A stretch of 64,000 nucleotides of DNA, from positions 1 through 64,000 of the forward strand of contig CAJXPG010000001.1 of NCBI GenBank assembly GCA_913057925.1, in the 5' to 3' direction. The position numbers and the translations under genes were made by a program. The notes under the pieces were generated by a model, which was not told the DNA's origin, ran no database searches, and saw only the letters and a program-made list of their open reading frames with translations. Shown here one piece after another: positions 50,703 to 61,159 of the stretch (positions are counted from its first letter, which is position 1; each line of letters begins with the position of its first letter). Origin of the DNA: an uncultured Colwellia sp. GTDB taxonomy: Bacteria > Pseudomonadota > Gammaproteobacteria > Enterobacterales > Alteromonadaceae.

Positions 50703-52619
50703 ATGCGCTTGAATAATTTTAAAAAGAACTGGTTTATATCAGCATCACTGGCGACATTATTATCAGCTTGCGGCGGTGATTCAAACAATGTTAACGAATA
50801 CCCGCTTGCAAGCATTGTACAACTAGATGAAAAACAAAATATCAATCAAAGCATTGATCTTCTTCTGCATTACCCTTACGACCAAGTTAGCAAGATAAAC
50901 TGGCGACAAACGTCGGGTGAGCCTGTCGCTATTTTAGCGAAAGCTAGTAAGGTAGTTTCTTTTACCCCTGAAACTGCCGGTGATTACAGCTTTAGTGTTA
51001 GTTTTACGCTAAATGATGGCGCTGAACAAACCCTAGAAAAGACGATTAGCGTAACGGATGATATGAATAAGCTAACCGCAAGGCTATCTCATGAAGCATT
51101 AGCTGAGAACAAGGTATCTTTTCGCACTAGTATTGAATCAGACGTTGATGTAGATACAATAACTTGGCAACAAATATCTGGTCCAGAAGTCAGCTTAACT
51201 AGCGACAACAGTAATGGTGAATTAGCGATATTTTTTGATGCGCCTAAGGTTAATATTGATACCATCATCACCTTCAATGTCTCAGCAAGTGATGCTGAAG
51301 CAAGCACTAGCTACAGTGATAGTGTTGCTGTGTTAGTAGAGCCGGCAACTGCAATTGGTAACAACGCTTATTTTTCTGATAGAAAGGCAAAAGTATTTGC
51401 TTATAATGCAGATAGCCCATATGCCGCCGACTTGGTTAATTGTGTTTACTCAAATAGTCTCATTAGTTCATGTACCCTTGAGCAAACACCTTTACTTGCT
51501 CAAGAGGCACAAAATACTGCACCCCCAACCATAAAGGACATTATGGATAGAGTGGTTGTTTCTCATCAGTGGATGGGTGAGCGCTTTGAAGCTTTTCTGA
51601 CTAATAATGATCCGAACAATGACATGAGAAATTTATTAAGAGCAACAACAGCTATTGTCATTGCTTATGATGTTAGGCCATCTTTTTACTGGGCAGCAAC
51701 GGGGGCAATATACTTAGACGCTGAGAATTTTTGGTTGACCCCGCAAGAGCGAGACACAATCAATGAAGCACCAGATTTTCGAGCTGATTTTGGTAATGAC
51801 TTACAATTTGTTATGCCATGGCGCTACGTAAAAGATAATGCTTACGCTAGCCAAAGTTATAGTCGTTCAGCGCGTGTAACCAGAACTACCGATGATGCCT
51901 TATACCGCCTAACCTCTTTAATGTATCATGAACTTGCGCATGCAAATGACTTTTTCCCAAGTTATGAGTGGTATAGCCATAACGCTAAGCTACGGGTTCT
52001 TGACGCTGCTATAAGTTCAAGCTTTGAGTCAGATGAACTAGCAGTTACCTTACCGCTTGTCAGTCAAGAGATGCGTGATTTAGCACAAGTTCGCTTTGCC
52101 GGTGAAACAGCAAACGCTACACAAAAAGCCTATCTACCGATAGATGTTGAAAGTTTTTTCAGCCCAGATAGTGCATCAGATTTTTATGCTTACTCTAGTA
52201 CCCGCGAAGATTACGCAATGCTTTTCGAAGAGTTGATGATGAAAAATCGATTTAACATTGTTCGAGATGTTGCTATCACTAATCAACCAACAGGTGACAA
52301 TGTCACTTCATCTGATTACAAAGTCAAATGGGGACAACGCGGGCGCATCGGAGATAATAAATTAAGAGAGCGAGTACTATTTAGTGCATCTCGTGTATTA
52401 CCTGAGTTTGACAGCCAATCTGCCATGGACCAGGTCCCTACCCCTATTCAAATGGTTGAAGGCGATAGCTGGGCTGATAACTTAACTATTAGTCCAAGCG
52501 ACCCTAATATGAGTCGGAAACGCCCGTTTAGTCTTTACATGCTTTCCCCTAAAACCACAGAAGCAGAGCGTTCGGTTAACTTTAATCACTACTATCAAAA
52601 GGCGCTACCTAAACACTAA
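50703..52619 (+). CDS. putative surface lipoprotein with Ig/PKD-like repeats and HELAH metallopeptidase-like motif
   Basis: lipobox LLSACGG; repeated WRQTSGEPVAI / WQQISGPEVSL; YHELAHANDF at 51924-51953. Confidence 0.7.
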   Translation: MRLNNFKKNWFISASLATLLSACGGDSNNVNEYPLASIVQLDEKQNINQSIDLLLHYPYDQVSKINWRQTSGEPVAILAKASKVVSFTPETAGDYSFSVSFTLNDGAEQTLEKTISVTDDMNKLTARLSHEALAENKVSFRTSIESDVDVDTITWQQISGPEVSLTSDNSNGELAIFFDAPKVNIDTIITFNVSASDAEASTSYSDSVAVLVEPATAIGNNAYFSDRKAKVFAYNADSPYAADLVNCVYSNSLISSCTLEQTPLLAQEAQNTAPPTIKDIMDRVVVSHQWMGERFEAFLTNNDPNNDMRNLLRATTAIVIAYDVRPSFYWAATGAIYLDAENFWLTPQERDTINEAPDFRADFGNDLQFVMPWRYVKDNAYASQSYSRSARVTRTTDDALYRLTSLMYHELAHANDFFPSYEWYSHNAKLRVLDAAISSSFESDELAVTLPLVSQEMRDLAQVRFAGETANATQKAYLPIDVESFFSPDSASDFYAYSSTREDYAMLFEELMMKNRFNIVRDVAITNQPTGDNVTSSDYKVKWGQRGRIGDNKLRERVLFSASRVLPEFDSQSAMDQVPTPIQMVEGDSWADNLTISPSDPNMSRKRPFSLYMLSPKTTEAERSVNFNHYYQKALPKH

Positions 52620-52657
52620 GTGCCAAGTTAACGCTACACCATACAATAACAGACAAT

Positions 52658-52693
52658 AAAAAAGCGCGATTAATGAAATCGCGCTTTTTTTTA
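52658..52693. terminator. bidirectional intrinsic terminator
   Basis: AAAAAAGCGCGATTaatgAAATCGCGCTTTTTTTT. Confidence 0.9.
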
Positions 52694-52728
52694 TTACTTA
52701 AATTAGCGTTAATCAACAGAGTAATTCG

Positions 52729-53430
52729 CTATTGAAGTACTTCCTTTATAAAGGGAATAGTAATTTTTCTTTGCTCTTGAATAGAAGCTTTATCAAGCGC
52801 ATCTAAAGACTTAATCAAGTTCGACATATCACGGCTAAAGCGGTTCAATAAAAACTTAACAACATCATCAGATAAGAATAAGCCTCGTTGTGTTGCTCGA
52901 TATTGTAGGGCTTGTACTTTCTCTGCATCGTCCATAGGTTTAACCTGCTCGGTCAGCCCCCAAGAAAGTCTTGATACAAGATCGGGTAAACTAATACCTA
53001 ATTGCTGAGCACTTTCATCACCTGAAATTAACAAGTAATTATTCTGCTCTAGTACGCGATTATATAAATCAAATATCGCCTGTTGCCACTGGGTATTATT
53101 AGCAATTAAATGAATGTCATCTAAGCAAATAAAATCGATTTGCTCTAGTCCTTCTAGCACAGCAACAGGTAACTGTATTAGCTCAGCACACGAAAGACAT
53201 ACGGATGATTTTCCAAGGTGCGCTGCATAGCTACTACTTGCATGCAGTAAATGTGACTTACCAGTACTCGCTAAGCCAAATAAATAAAAGCTATGAGCAT
53301 TTTGCTGCTTTTGTTCAATAAAACTTTTTAACTGACTAACAACTCCCTGATTAACATCGCCTTTAAAGCTATCAAACGTTTCATCATCAGGAAGTTGTAC
53401 CATTAGCGCTAATTGTGCAGCTTGCTTCAT
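52729..53430 (-). CDS. hda: DnaA inactivator / DnaA-homologue Hda
   Basis: FYLFGLASTGKSHLLHASSSYA, ICLDDIHLIANNTQWQQAIFDLYNRV; ATG 53430 (MKQAAQLAL). Confidence 0.95.
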   Translation of the reverse strand: MKQAAQLALMVQLPDDETFDSFKGDVNQGVVSQLKSFIEQKQQNAHSFYLFGLASTGKSHLLHASSSYAAHLGKSSVCLSCAELIQLPVAVLEGLEQIDFICLDDIHLIANNTQWQQAIFDLYNRVLEQNNYLLISGDESAQQLGISLPDLVSRLSWGLTEQVKPMDDAEKVQALQYRATQRGLFLSDDVVKFLLNRFSRDMSNLIKSLDALDKASIQEQRKITIPFIKEVLQ

Positions 53431-55061
53431 CCTTGCTCCCAATAGAAAACAGGAATAGTTGGTGCAATCACTAACTGAGGCTTGGCAGGTTCATCGCCTT
53501 TTAAGTCATTATCGTCCTTTACCGCATCTTTTACTTCGTCTTTTAATTTATCTTTGTCAGCTGCTTTGTTAACGGCTTCATGCTCTACTGATGTTTTTGT
53601 CTCTGATTCATCTTTCACGGTTAGATCAATCACAGGAATATTCATTTCAAGATAATTTCTTTTCAGCACTGAAGTTTCAACCCCATCAGTTTCAAACATC
53701 GCACTGCTAGCAAAGTTTGTCTCTGTAGTATCTTCTTCAATGGTCGTTACTTTCATTGACGTATGCGACTGTCCCTCTGAATCAATTGAGTCAATAACTT
53801 GTTGATTCACTGAGTCTATAGCTTCAGTACTATCATCTAACGATTCAATATCAATTTGTGGCTCAATCTCAACTTGTGGTTCAATGACCTGCGTGAGTTT
53901 ATCGTTGAGTTTAAGAGAAGCCAAAAAAGATGTTTTTGAGCCAGTTAACTCTAATTTAAACTGACGTTTATCCGCTTGAGCGGTCATTAACGTGACCGTA
54001 TTTACCGCAGACAAGTCCTTTAAGAAGTTAAATAATCGCATATCATTTTCTAGTGAAGTAACATTTTTTACTTCAATAACAAAATCATTACTAGCCGAAT
54101 CTAGCAAGGCATAAGATTGATAAATCAATTCGGTGATATCTGATAAACCTTGGTTTATTAACTCAACCTTATTAACGCCATGATATTGTTTAAAATAGAT
54201 GGTGCCTTGAGAGTATACCCGCCAATCCAAAACCTTCGGCTGTTGTACTTTTTCTTGTTGTTGGCATAACAAACCACAATCTAGGTTATTATCTAATGTG
54301 CTTTCTTGGTTTTGCGTTAACACCTGTTCTTCTAAAGAAAGTAGTGTTGAGTCTGATACTCTCATGACAACAACAGTATCAGCAAAATAACGCAATGAAG
54401 CCTGCTTTACTTGTTCAGGGTAGTAATCCCAAAAATCCTCAATACTCACTTGCTCACTATCTGTTAAATCCATTAACGGCATAATAAGAGGTAAGCCACG
54501 TAACTCTGAAAAGGTGTTGATTACCTGAGGAATATTAGTTTCTGCTTGAATAGCCGCGTTGTTTTTAGCATCGTAATCTAGCTCTGAGGTTGCGCTAGGG
54601 ACTGAAACTGAGTCTGAGTTTGAGTTTGAACTTAAGTCTGAATCTGCAATTATTTGGCGAGTATTACCTTGCTCATCAACCAACCATAAAAGCACTTGTG
54701 GTCGCAAACTGCCCCAAAGTGCTAGATTAGCCTGTTTGAATAATTGATTTACTTTATCTTCATTAAAGTGAACAACTAAGCTAAGTTGCTCATCATTAAG
54801 CTGATAGCGATATTGGCTAACATAACGACTGGCATTTTTTTGTGCTTTCTTTAACAAAGGGTTATTACCAATACCCTGTTTCCCACCAACTTTTAAAAAC
54901 ACACCTGCAAGGGCACTCTGAACTGCCTGTTCACGTTGTGCACTTGCTTGTGAGTCTACATTTACAGTAGCTTGGTATAAATCTTTAACTTCAATGGCCG
55001 CTAGGTTTTTACTAAAAAATGATAATAGCAGCGTTAATAACAAAAATAGGGATCTAAGCAT
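53427..55061 (-). CDS. DUF2066 domain protein
   Basis: signal peptide; LYQATVNVDSQASAQREQAVQSALAGVFLKVGG; upstream of hda with ATGA overlap. Confidence 0.9.
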   Translation of the reverse strand: MLRSLFLLLTLLLSFFSKNLAAIEVKDLYQATVNVDSQASAQREQAVQSALAGVFLKVGGKQGIGNNPLLKKAQKNASRYVSQYRYQLNDEQLSLVVHFNEDKVNQLFKQANLALWGSLRPQVLLWLVDEQGNTRQIIADSDLSSNSNSDSVSVPSATSELDYDAKNNAAIQAETNIPQVINTFSELRGLPLIMPLMDLTDSEQVSIEDFWDYYPEQVKQASLRYFADTVVVMRVSDSTLLSLEEQVLTQNQESTLDNNLDCGLLCQQQEKVQQPKVLDWRVYSQGTIYFKQYHGVNKVELINQGLSDITELIYQSYALLDSASNDFVIEVKNVTSLENDMRLFNFLKDLSAVNTVTLMTAQADKRQFKLELTGSKTSFLASLKLNDKLTQVIEPQVEIEPQIDIESLDDSTEAIDSVNQQVIDSIDSEGQSHTSMKVTTIEEDTTETNFASSAMFETDGVETSVLKRNYLEMNIPVIDLTVKDESETKTSVEHEAVNKAADKDKLKDEVKDAVKDDNDLKGDEPAKPQLVIAPTIPVFYWEQG

Positions 55062-55312
55062 ATCAACTAAAATTTTCTAAAACTCCATGATTTTATAAAT
55101 GTTATCTTACCACAATAGCTATTATTAAACTGAGCAAATATCGATAATTTCTTTGAAAAACTCTCCTTAAAATAAAACACGACTAAGATACCGTTATCAC
55201 CTTGAGTATGAGTCTTGGCACTGTTAGAATACGCGCCTTAAATATCAAGCAGAATAATTCTTAATGGTAAGGGTTATTTTCAATAGCTTGATAGGTTTCA
55301 GTTGGTAATGAA

Positions 55313-56365
55313 TTGAGGTTTCTTGTGAGCGAGCAAAATCAGTCCCTAAGCTATAAAGATGCAGGTGTAGATATAGATGCAGGTAATGCATTAGTTGAAA
55401 ACATCAAAGGTGCGGTAAAACGTACAACACGCCCAGAAGTGATGGGCGGACTTGGAGGCTTTGGTTCAGTATGTCAATTGCCTACTGGATATAAAGAGCC
55501 CGTATTAGTAGCTGGTACTGACGGTGTTGGCACAAAACTACGCTTAGCTATTGATTTAGCAAAGCACGATACTGTTGGTATCGATTTAGTAGCTATGTGT
55601 GTTAATGACCTTATTGTACAAGGTGCGGAACCATTATTTTTCCTTGATTACTACGCAACAGCAAAACTAGATGTAGCCGTGGCCTCATCAGTTGTTGAAG
55701 GCATCGCTGAAGGTTGTATTCAATCTGGTTGTGCCCTTGTTGGTGGTGAAACCGCTGAAATGCCTGGTATGTACCACAAAGGTGATTATGATATCGCTGG
55801 TTTCTGTGTTGGTGTTGCAGAAAAATCTCGCTTATTAGATGGTACAAGTGTTGCTGCTGGTGATCAATTAATCGCCCTTGGCGCATCTGGTCCTCACTCA
55901 AATGGTTTCTCTTTAATTCGTAAAGTATTAGAAGTGAATAACACTGATACCAATGAATTACTTGATGGCAAAAAGATTGCTGACCATTTATTAGAACCTA
56001 CAAAGATTTACGTAAAATCTGTGCTTGAATTACTTAAAAATGTAGATGTTCATGCGCTTTCTCATATCACTGGTGGTGGTTTCTGGGAAAACATTCCTCG
56101 CGTATTACCTGAAACCGCACAAGCGGTAATTAAAGGTGATAGCTGGCAATGGCCGAGCATCTTCAACTGGTTACAAGAAAAAGGTAACATTACAGAGCAC
56201 GAAATGTACCGCACCTTTAACTGTGGTGTTGGTATGATTATCGCTGTTCCTGCTGATAAAGTAGCAGAAAGTATTGAAGTACTTAAAGCTCACGGTGAAA
56301 ACGCATGGCATATCGGTGAAATCGCTGATAAAGCAGATGGCGAAGAGCAAGTTGTTTTTGCTTAA
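55313..56365 (+). CDS. purM: phosphoribosylformylglycinamidine cyclo-ligase
   Basis: [43 protein letters not shown]; start within MRFLVSEQ uncertain (GTG 55325 possible). Confidence 0.98.
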   Translation: MRFLVSEQNQSLSYKDAGVDIDAGNALVENIKGAVKRTTRPEVMGGLGGFGSVCQLPTGYKEPVLVAGTDGVGTKLRLAIDLAKHDTVGIDLVAMCVNDLIVQGAEPLFFLDYYATAKLDVAVASSVVEGIAEGCIQSGCALVGGETAEMPGMYHKGDYDIAGFCVGVAEKSRLLDGTSVAAGDQLIALGASGPHSNGFSLIRKVLEVNNTDTNELLDGKKIADHLLEPTKIYVKSVLELLKNVDVHALSHITGGGFWENIPRVLPETAQAVIKGDSWQWPSIFNWLQEKGNITEHEMYRTFNCGVGMIIAVPADKVAESIEVLKAHGENAWHIGEIADKADGEEQVVFA

Positions 56366-56399
56366 GTAATAACTTACTGAGTAAAAGAAAAGATATTGT

Positions 56400-56425
56400 A
56401 AAGGGGCTATTTATTAGCCCCTTTA
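56400..56425 (+). terminator. hairpin between purM and purN
   Basis: AAGGGGCTATTTATTAGCCCCTTT. Confidence 0.7.
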
Positions 56426-56469
56426 ATTTATCTCTTTTCCAATGCGTTAAAAATGAATAAGGAAAAAAC

Positions 56470-57111
56470 ATGTCTAGCAAAATAGTTGTATTAATTTCTG
56501 GTAGTGGTACAAATCTACAAGCCATAATCGATGCTTGTATTGAAGCTGATTACCCAGGTGAAGTTGTCGGCGTGGTATCGAATAAAGTTGACGCCTATGG
56601 CTTAACTCGTGCTAAAGATGCTGAGATAGCCACGGTAGCCCTCTCTCATAAAGACTTTGCTAGCCGTGAAGATTATGATCAAGCGCTAATCAAAGAAATC
56701 GATAACTTTGATGCTGATTTAATTGTCTTAGCTGGTTTTATGCGTATTCTTACGCCAAGCTTTGTTCAGCACTTTCAAGGGAAATTGTTAAATATCCACC
56801 CTTCGTTATTACCAAAATATCAAGGTCTCAATACCCATCAACGCGCTATCGATGCGGGTGATGAGGTTCACGGTGTAAGTGTTCATTTTGTCACCGAAGA
56901 GCTTGACGGCGGTCCTGTCATTTTACAAGCGAAAGTCCCCGTATTTGAAGGTGATAAAGCTGATGATCTAGCTGCCCGTGTCCATGAACAGGAACATAGA
57001 ATTTATCCGTTAGTGGTTAAATGGTTTGCTGAACAGAGGCTCTCCATGCAAGGCGATTACGCTGTGCTTGATGGTAACAAACTACCTACTTCTGGTTACG
57101 CAAACGACTAA
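56470..57111 (+). CDS. purN: phosphoribosylglycinamide formyltransferase
   Basis: KIVVLISGSGTNLQAII, LAGFMRILTPSFV, NIHPSLLPKYQGLNTHQRAIDAG. Confidence 0.98.
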   Translation: MSSKIVVLISGSGTNLQAIIDACIEADYPGEVVGVVSNKVDAYGLTRAKDAEIATVALSHKDFASREDYDQALIKEIDNFDADLIVLAGFMRILTPSFVQHFQGKLLNIHPSLLPKYQGLNTHQRAIDAGDEVHGVSVHFVTEELDGGPVILQAKVPVFEGDKADDLAARVHEQEHRIYPLVVKWFAEQRLSMQGDYAVLDGNKLPTSGYAND

Positions 57112-57236
57112 GCATATATTAACGTTACCTACACAGTGACTTACTTACGCACAAGTTTTTACCATTTTATCAATTAAAGACAAGCAGAAGCTGTTAATAT
57201 AATGACCATATTAATAGCTTTGGAATTCTGCTTGTT

Positions 57237-57986
57237 ATGTACAAACTACTCTCTCTCTTTTGTTTAAGCTTACCTTTAATGGCACTTGCTAATACAAGTC
57301 TTGCCAACGAACAAAACAACTCTACGCAAATATCATCGCTTTCTACCGTTATTCCTGCTTATAAAGCAACCTATACCCTTCTACATAAATCAGACCCTGT
57401 CGGGACAGCCATAAGGCAGCTAGCTTACCTTGATAATGGTAATATTGAATATCATTATGAAACCGATATAAGTTGGTTAATCTTTTCAGATAAACGCAGT
57501 GAAACTGCAATAGTTAATGTAGAAAAAGGGCAAGTAATACCATTGAAATATGATTACCAACGAGAAGGTACAGGTCGAGACAAAAGTTATCGGTGGCAAT
57601 ATAATTTAGCTGAGAAAACTGCGACAAATCTAAAAGAAGATAAGCAAATTAGTCTAGAGTTTACGGATGGCTTGCTCGATAAACTCAGCTATCACTTACA
57701 GAATCGCATAGATTTGATTCAATCGCCTGAGAAAAAGCATTTTATATACCCAGTAATAAGTACCCGCGGCTCCATTAAAAATTATGAATATCGCTATGAC
57801 GGTGAAGAAGAATTAATACTGCCCTATGGCTTAGTGAAAACCATCAGGTTAAAACGAGAAATTGTTGAGAAAAAACGAATTACTTACGCTTGGTTTGCCC
57901 CTGAGTTAAACTATTTATTAGTAAAGCTTTATCAAGTTAAAGCAGGCGCAGAACAATTTGAAGCACAACTTTCTTCCCTAAAGTAA
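57237..57986 (+). CDS. DUF3108 domain protein
   Basis: signal peptide; PAYKATYTLLHKSDPVGTAIRQL...VIPLKYDYQREGTGRDKSYRWQYN; downstream of purN. Confidence 0.88.
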   Translation: MYKLLSLFCLSLPLMALANTSLANEQNNSTQISSLSTVIPAYKATYTLLHKSDPVGTAIRQLAYLDNGNIEYHYETDISWLIFSDKRSETAIVNVEKGQVIPLKYDYQREGTGRDKSYRWQYNLAEKTATNLKEDKQISLEFTDGLLDKLSYHLQNRIDLIQSPEKKHFIYPVISTRGSIKNYEYRYDGEEELILPYGLVKTIRLKREIVEKKRITYAWFAPELNYLLVKLYQVKAGAEQFEAQLSSLK

Positions 57987-58300
57987 ATCCCCTCTCTTAA
58001 TCACCGACATCCCTTAGTAACTTTAATTTACCCCCAATTAATTTTCATTAGTTGGGGATAAAGTGCTTGCCCATATTCTCACCACACTAGTTCAATTCTA
58101 CTTATTTACCCTTGTCTAACCACAGCAAGTTTTTGCTGACACTCCTCAACCCCTTATCAATTATCTCTAATTCGTCATTCAATACCAGTCCAATAAATCT
58201 AATCACGTTGTAAGTTACAGCAGATTAAGTTTATTTCACTGCGCCATTTATGGATAAAAAAATAGCAAATAATGCTTGAATCTCCTGCAAAAACCATATA

Positions 58301-58316
58301 CTGTACATTCATACAG
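58301..58316. promoter_or_regulatory. LexA-binding site (SOS box)
   Basis: CTGTACATTCATACAG (CTG-N10-CAG) embedded in near-perfect dyad TATACTGTAC-ATTC-ATACAGTATA, 37 bp before CDS. Confidence 0.9.
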
Positions 58317-58353
58317 TATAGTTTCAAAGTCATATTAAACGCGAGGCACAGCT

Positions 58354-58806
58354 ATGTACTCAATCAATACCCAAGATAACAACAAACATATCGACAGCTA
58401 TTCACAGCAAGCTTGGTTGATGTCAGCCAGTGTGAAAAACAACCAAGAACTATCAAACCAATATGCCGATATATGTCAGCAACATAAGCAAGAAAAAAAA
58501 TGGGTATTGTTTATTAATCCAGAAGAGGCATCACTAGAGCAGCTTGCACAAACTCATGGTGTTGATGTATCAAAAGTGCTTTGCGTGAGTTTTAAAGGCA
58601 AGAATAAAGTTAATAATATTGTTGATGAAAACTCTGCTCATTTAGATATTGAGCAAATAAAAAATGTCTTATGTCGAGGCAATTGCTCTGCTGTTATTCT
58701 GTCTAATGCGACGTTTGCCAATGAAGAAATTGCCGCACTAAATAATTGTGCACAATTAGGTGAAACTCAGTGTGTGCTATTAAAAAATCAAGGGATGAAA
58801 CACTAA
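58354..58806 (+). CDS. sulA: SulA-like cell division inhibitor
   Basis: KKWVLFINPEEASLEQLAQTHGVDVSKVLCVS...IEQIKNVLCRGNCSAVIL resembles SulA; LexA box upstream. Confidence 0.8.
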   Translation: MYSINTQDNNKHIDSYSQQAWLMSASVKNNQELSNQYADICQQHKQEKKWVLFINPEEASLEQLAQTHGVDVSKVLCVSFKGKNKVNNIVDENSAHLDIEQIKNVLCRGNCSAVILSNATFANEEIAALNNCAQLGETQCVLLKNQGMKH

Positions 58807-58877
58807 GCAGTTACCATACACTGTTAAATGCTAGATGATTAAATTATGGCATGAGAACTTTATTATCATTAGCGATT

Positions 58878-58912
58878 AAAAAAGCCGTACTGAGTAATCA
58901 GTACGGCTTTTG
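58878..58912. terminator. bidirectional intrinsic terminator
   Basis: AAAAAGCCGTACTGAgtaaTCAGTACGGCTTTT. Confidence 0.88.
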
Positions 58913-58978
58913 CTATTTTAAACTTTTTAACTTTTAACCTTTAAAAAGCGACTTGTTAAAATAAGTTGCGAAACAGGG

Positions 58979-60892
58979 TTATTTACTCGCTAACCAATGT
59001 TTCACATTTCGCTCTAAAACTGCCATCGGAACCGCACCATTTAATAGTACCACGTCATGAAACTCTGCTAAGTCAAACGCTGTGCCTAATTGCGCTTTTG
59101 CCATTTCACGTAAACTCAACATTTTCAACATACCTAGCTTATAGCCTAACGCTTGACCTGGCCAAGCCATGTATCGCTCTATTTCTGAAATAACATCAGA
59201 TTTCGCTGAACCGGTTTTCTCTGCCATATAAGTAATAGCTTGCTCACGCGTCCAACGTTTATCATGCATACCCGTGTCGACAACTAATCGTACCGCTCTA
59301 AATAACTCCGCTTGTAAACGTCCTAAGTCGCCAAAGGGGTCATTTTCATACATGCCAAGCTCATAAGCTACTTGCTCGCTGTATAGCGCCCAACCTTCGG
59401 TATAAGCATTGTACGGTGCAATACGTCGTAAAAAAGGTAACTCTGCTTGATCAAGGTTTAACGCTATTTGCCAGTGATGACCAGGGTTAGCCTCATGATA
59501 AGTTAATGTTTTAAGTGCAAACTTTGGATTGGCTTTCATATCACGAAGATTAATCCAATATACCCCAGGCTTACTGCCATCTACTGCAGGTGAAGTATAT
59601 TGACCACCTGGCGCACCGTCTTGTACCTCTACCGGGAAAGCTTTAACTTCCACTTGATAACTTGGTGTGGTCTTAAATACTGGCGCCATTTTAGTAGTGA
59701 TATCTTGAATATAACCATTAATATCACTTAACAGTTCCTCCCTGCCCGCTTTTGAGTCTTCATATAAAAAACGAGGCTCTTCATTAAGCGCAACCATACG
59801 TTCACCAACAGTACCTTTACTGTAGCCTTCGGCTTTTAAAATCGCATCCATTTCAGTGCTAATTCGAGCTACTTCACCTAGACCTATTTGGTGAATTTTT
59901 GCTGGAGATAAATCACTATCACCTAATTGCTTAATGGCATCTTGATAATATTTACTGCCGTTAGGTTGTGCCCAAATACCAGATTCAGCTCTTGCTTGTG
60001 TCAATAATTTACGACTCGCCTGCTCAACCGATTTAAACGCTGGGTAAACAACCTTCTCTACTTTGTCAGTAGCTTGGGCGATCAATGCCTGCTTTTGCTG
60101 TGAAGTTAACGCTTCAATCGCATTGACCTTGGTTGCAAAAACCGTAACAAAAACGTGTGAATCAACAGCGCTACTAGTAAAAGCACTTAAGTAGTTAATT
60201 GCTCCTTGTAAAGTTACTTTTGGCGGTAACCAATCTTGTTCAGCATCTTTGGCTTGCTTCTCAATAATACTTGCCGCCACCAAATCAAATTGTCCTAATC
60301 GAGCAATGTAGTCTAGCGCTTGTTGCTCGGTGGTGATGGCTTGATCATTTTGCATGATACGCGGCATATCAATTAATGGACCATTGATTTGGTTAACCAC
60401 AAAAGGAGACAACCCCATCCAAGTATCAATAAAGCCAATAGTAAAATCTGGCGAACCGGCAAAATAGCGGGTTAGTCCGGCCATCACTTGTTGGTTATTT
60501 TTAGCAGTAAGAGTGCCATCGCGTAGATCAATAGCCGCTATCTCAGTTGAGATTTTTAATAGCTTAGCTCTTAGCTCTGCTTCATTTTCTGGGCCATAAA
60601 GTTCAGTCTTACTGTTAACAACATCGCCAACATCTTTTTTAGTTAAGCCAAACATGGTTGCAGACATAGCACGTTGCTTAAATAAAACTTGCTTTGCTTG
60701 AAGATATAAAACCGACAAGGCTTGTTGCTTGTCTTCAGCTGTTTGGTTGTTGAGCGCGTTACTTTCACTTTCTTTAACCGTTTCAGTTGCCAAAACTGTT
60801 TGTTCTGGTGCACTTTTCTGCTCACATGCGGTTAATGCAAATGTAGCGACAATCGCGCTAGCGACTATGCCTTTTTTGAAGTTTGTTCTCAT
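58979..60892 (-). CDS. DUF885 family lipoprotein (predicted metallopeptidase-like)
   Basis: MRTNFKKGIVASAIVATFALTACEQK signal/lipobox beginning at 60892; TYHEANPGHHWQ motif. Confidence 0.92.
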   Translation of the reverse strand: MRTNFKKGIVASAIVATFALTACEQKSAPEQTVLATETVKESESNALNNQTAEDKQQALSVLYLQAKQVLFKQRAMSATMFGLTKKDVGDVVNSKTELYGPENEAELRAKLLKISTEIAAIDLRDGTLTAKNNQQVMAGLTRYFAGSPDFTIGFIDTWMGLSPFVVNQINGPLIDMPRIMQNDQAITTEQQALDYIARLGQFDLVAASIIEKQAKDAEQDWLPPKVTLQGAINYLSAFTSSAVDSHVFVTVFATKVNAIEALTSQQKQALIAQATDKVEKVVYPAFKSVEQASRKLLTQARAESGIWAQPNGSKYYQDAIKQLGDSDLSPAKIHQIGLGEVARISTEMDAILKAEGYSKGTVGERMVALNEEPRFLYEDSKAGREELLSDINGYIQDITTKMAPVFKTTPSYQVEVKAFPVEVQDGAPGGQYTSPAVDGSKPGVYWINLRDMKANPKFALKTLTYHEANPGHHWQIALNLDQAELPFLRRIAPYNAYTEGWALYSEQVAYELGMYENDPFGDLGRLQAELFRAVRLVVDTGMHDKRWTREQAITYMAEKTGSAKSDVISEIERYMAWPGQALGYKLGMLKMLSLREMAKAQLGTAFDLAEFHDVVLLNGAVPMAVLERNVKHWLASK

Positions 60893-61159
60893 ACCTTCCT
60901 CTATAAAAAGTAACCAAGCGCTTGTTTTAAAAGCTTGGGGGAGTGTTATATTTATGTAAGAGATTAGAGCAAATACAGCCTGGATTGTAAACATTATACA
61001 ATCCTCTTTATTCACTATTAAATAAACAGTTTAGTTAATAAACATCAAATTATACCTCACAGGGTATTTCTGGTATAATCGCGCGCCCTCACTGACTGAC
61101 GATGTACATTGCGTTTAGTAAGGCGGGATTAAGCTAGTTAACTGTAATGAGACACTGAT

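Noticed and set aside
58000-58290. Possible ncRNA or riboswitch in the long AT-rich gap upstream of the sulA-like gene
   Set aside because: No conserved stem pattern or terminator recognised; only the LexA box is supportable.
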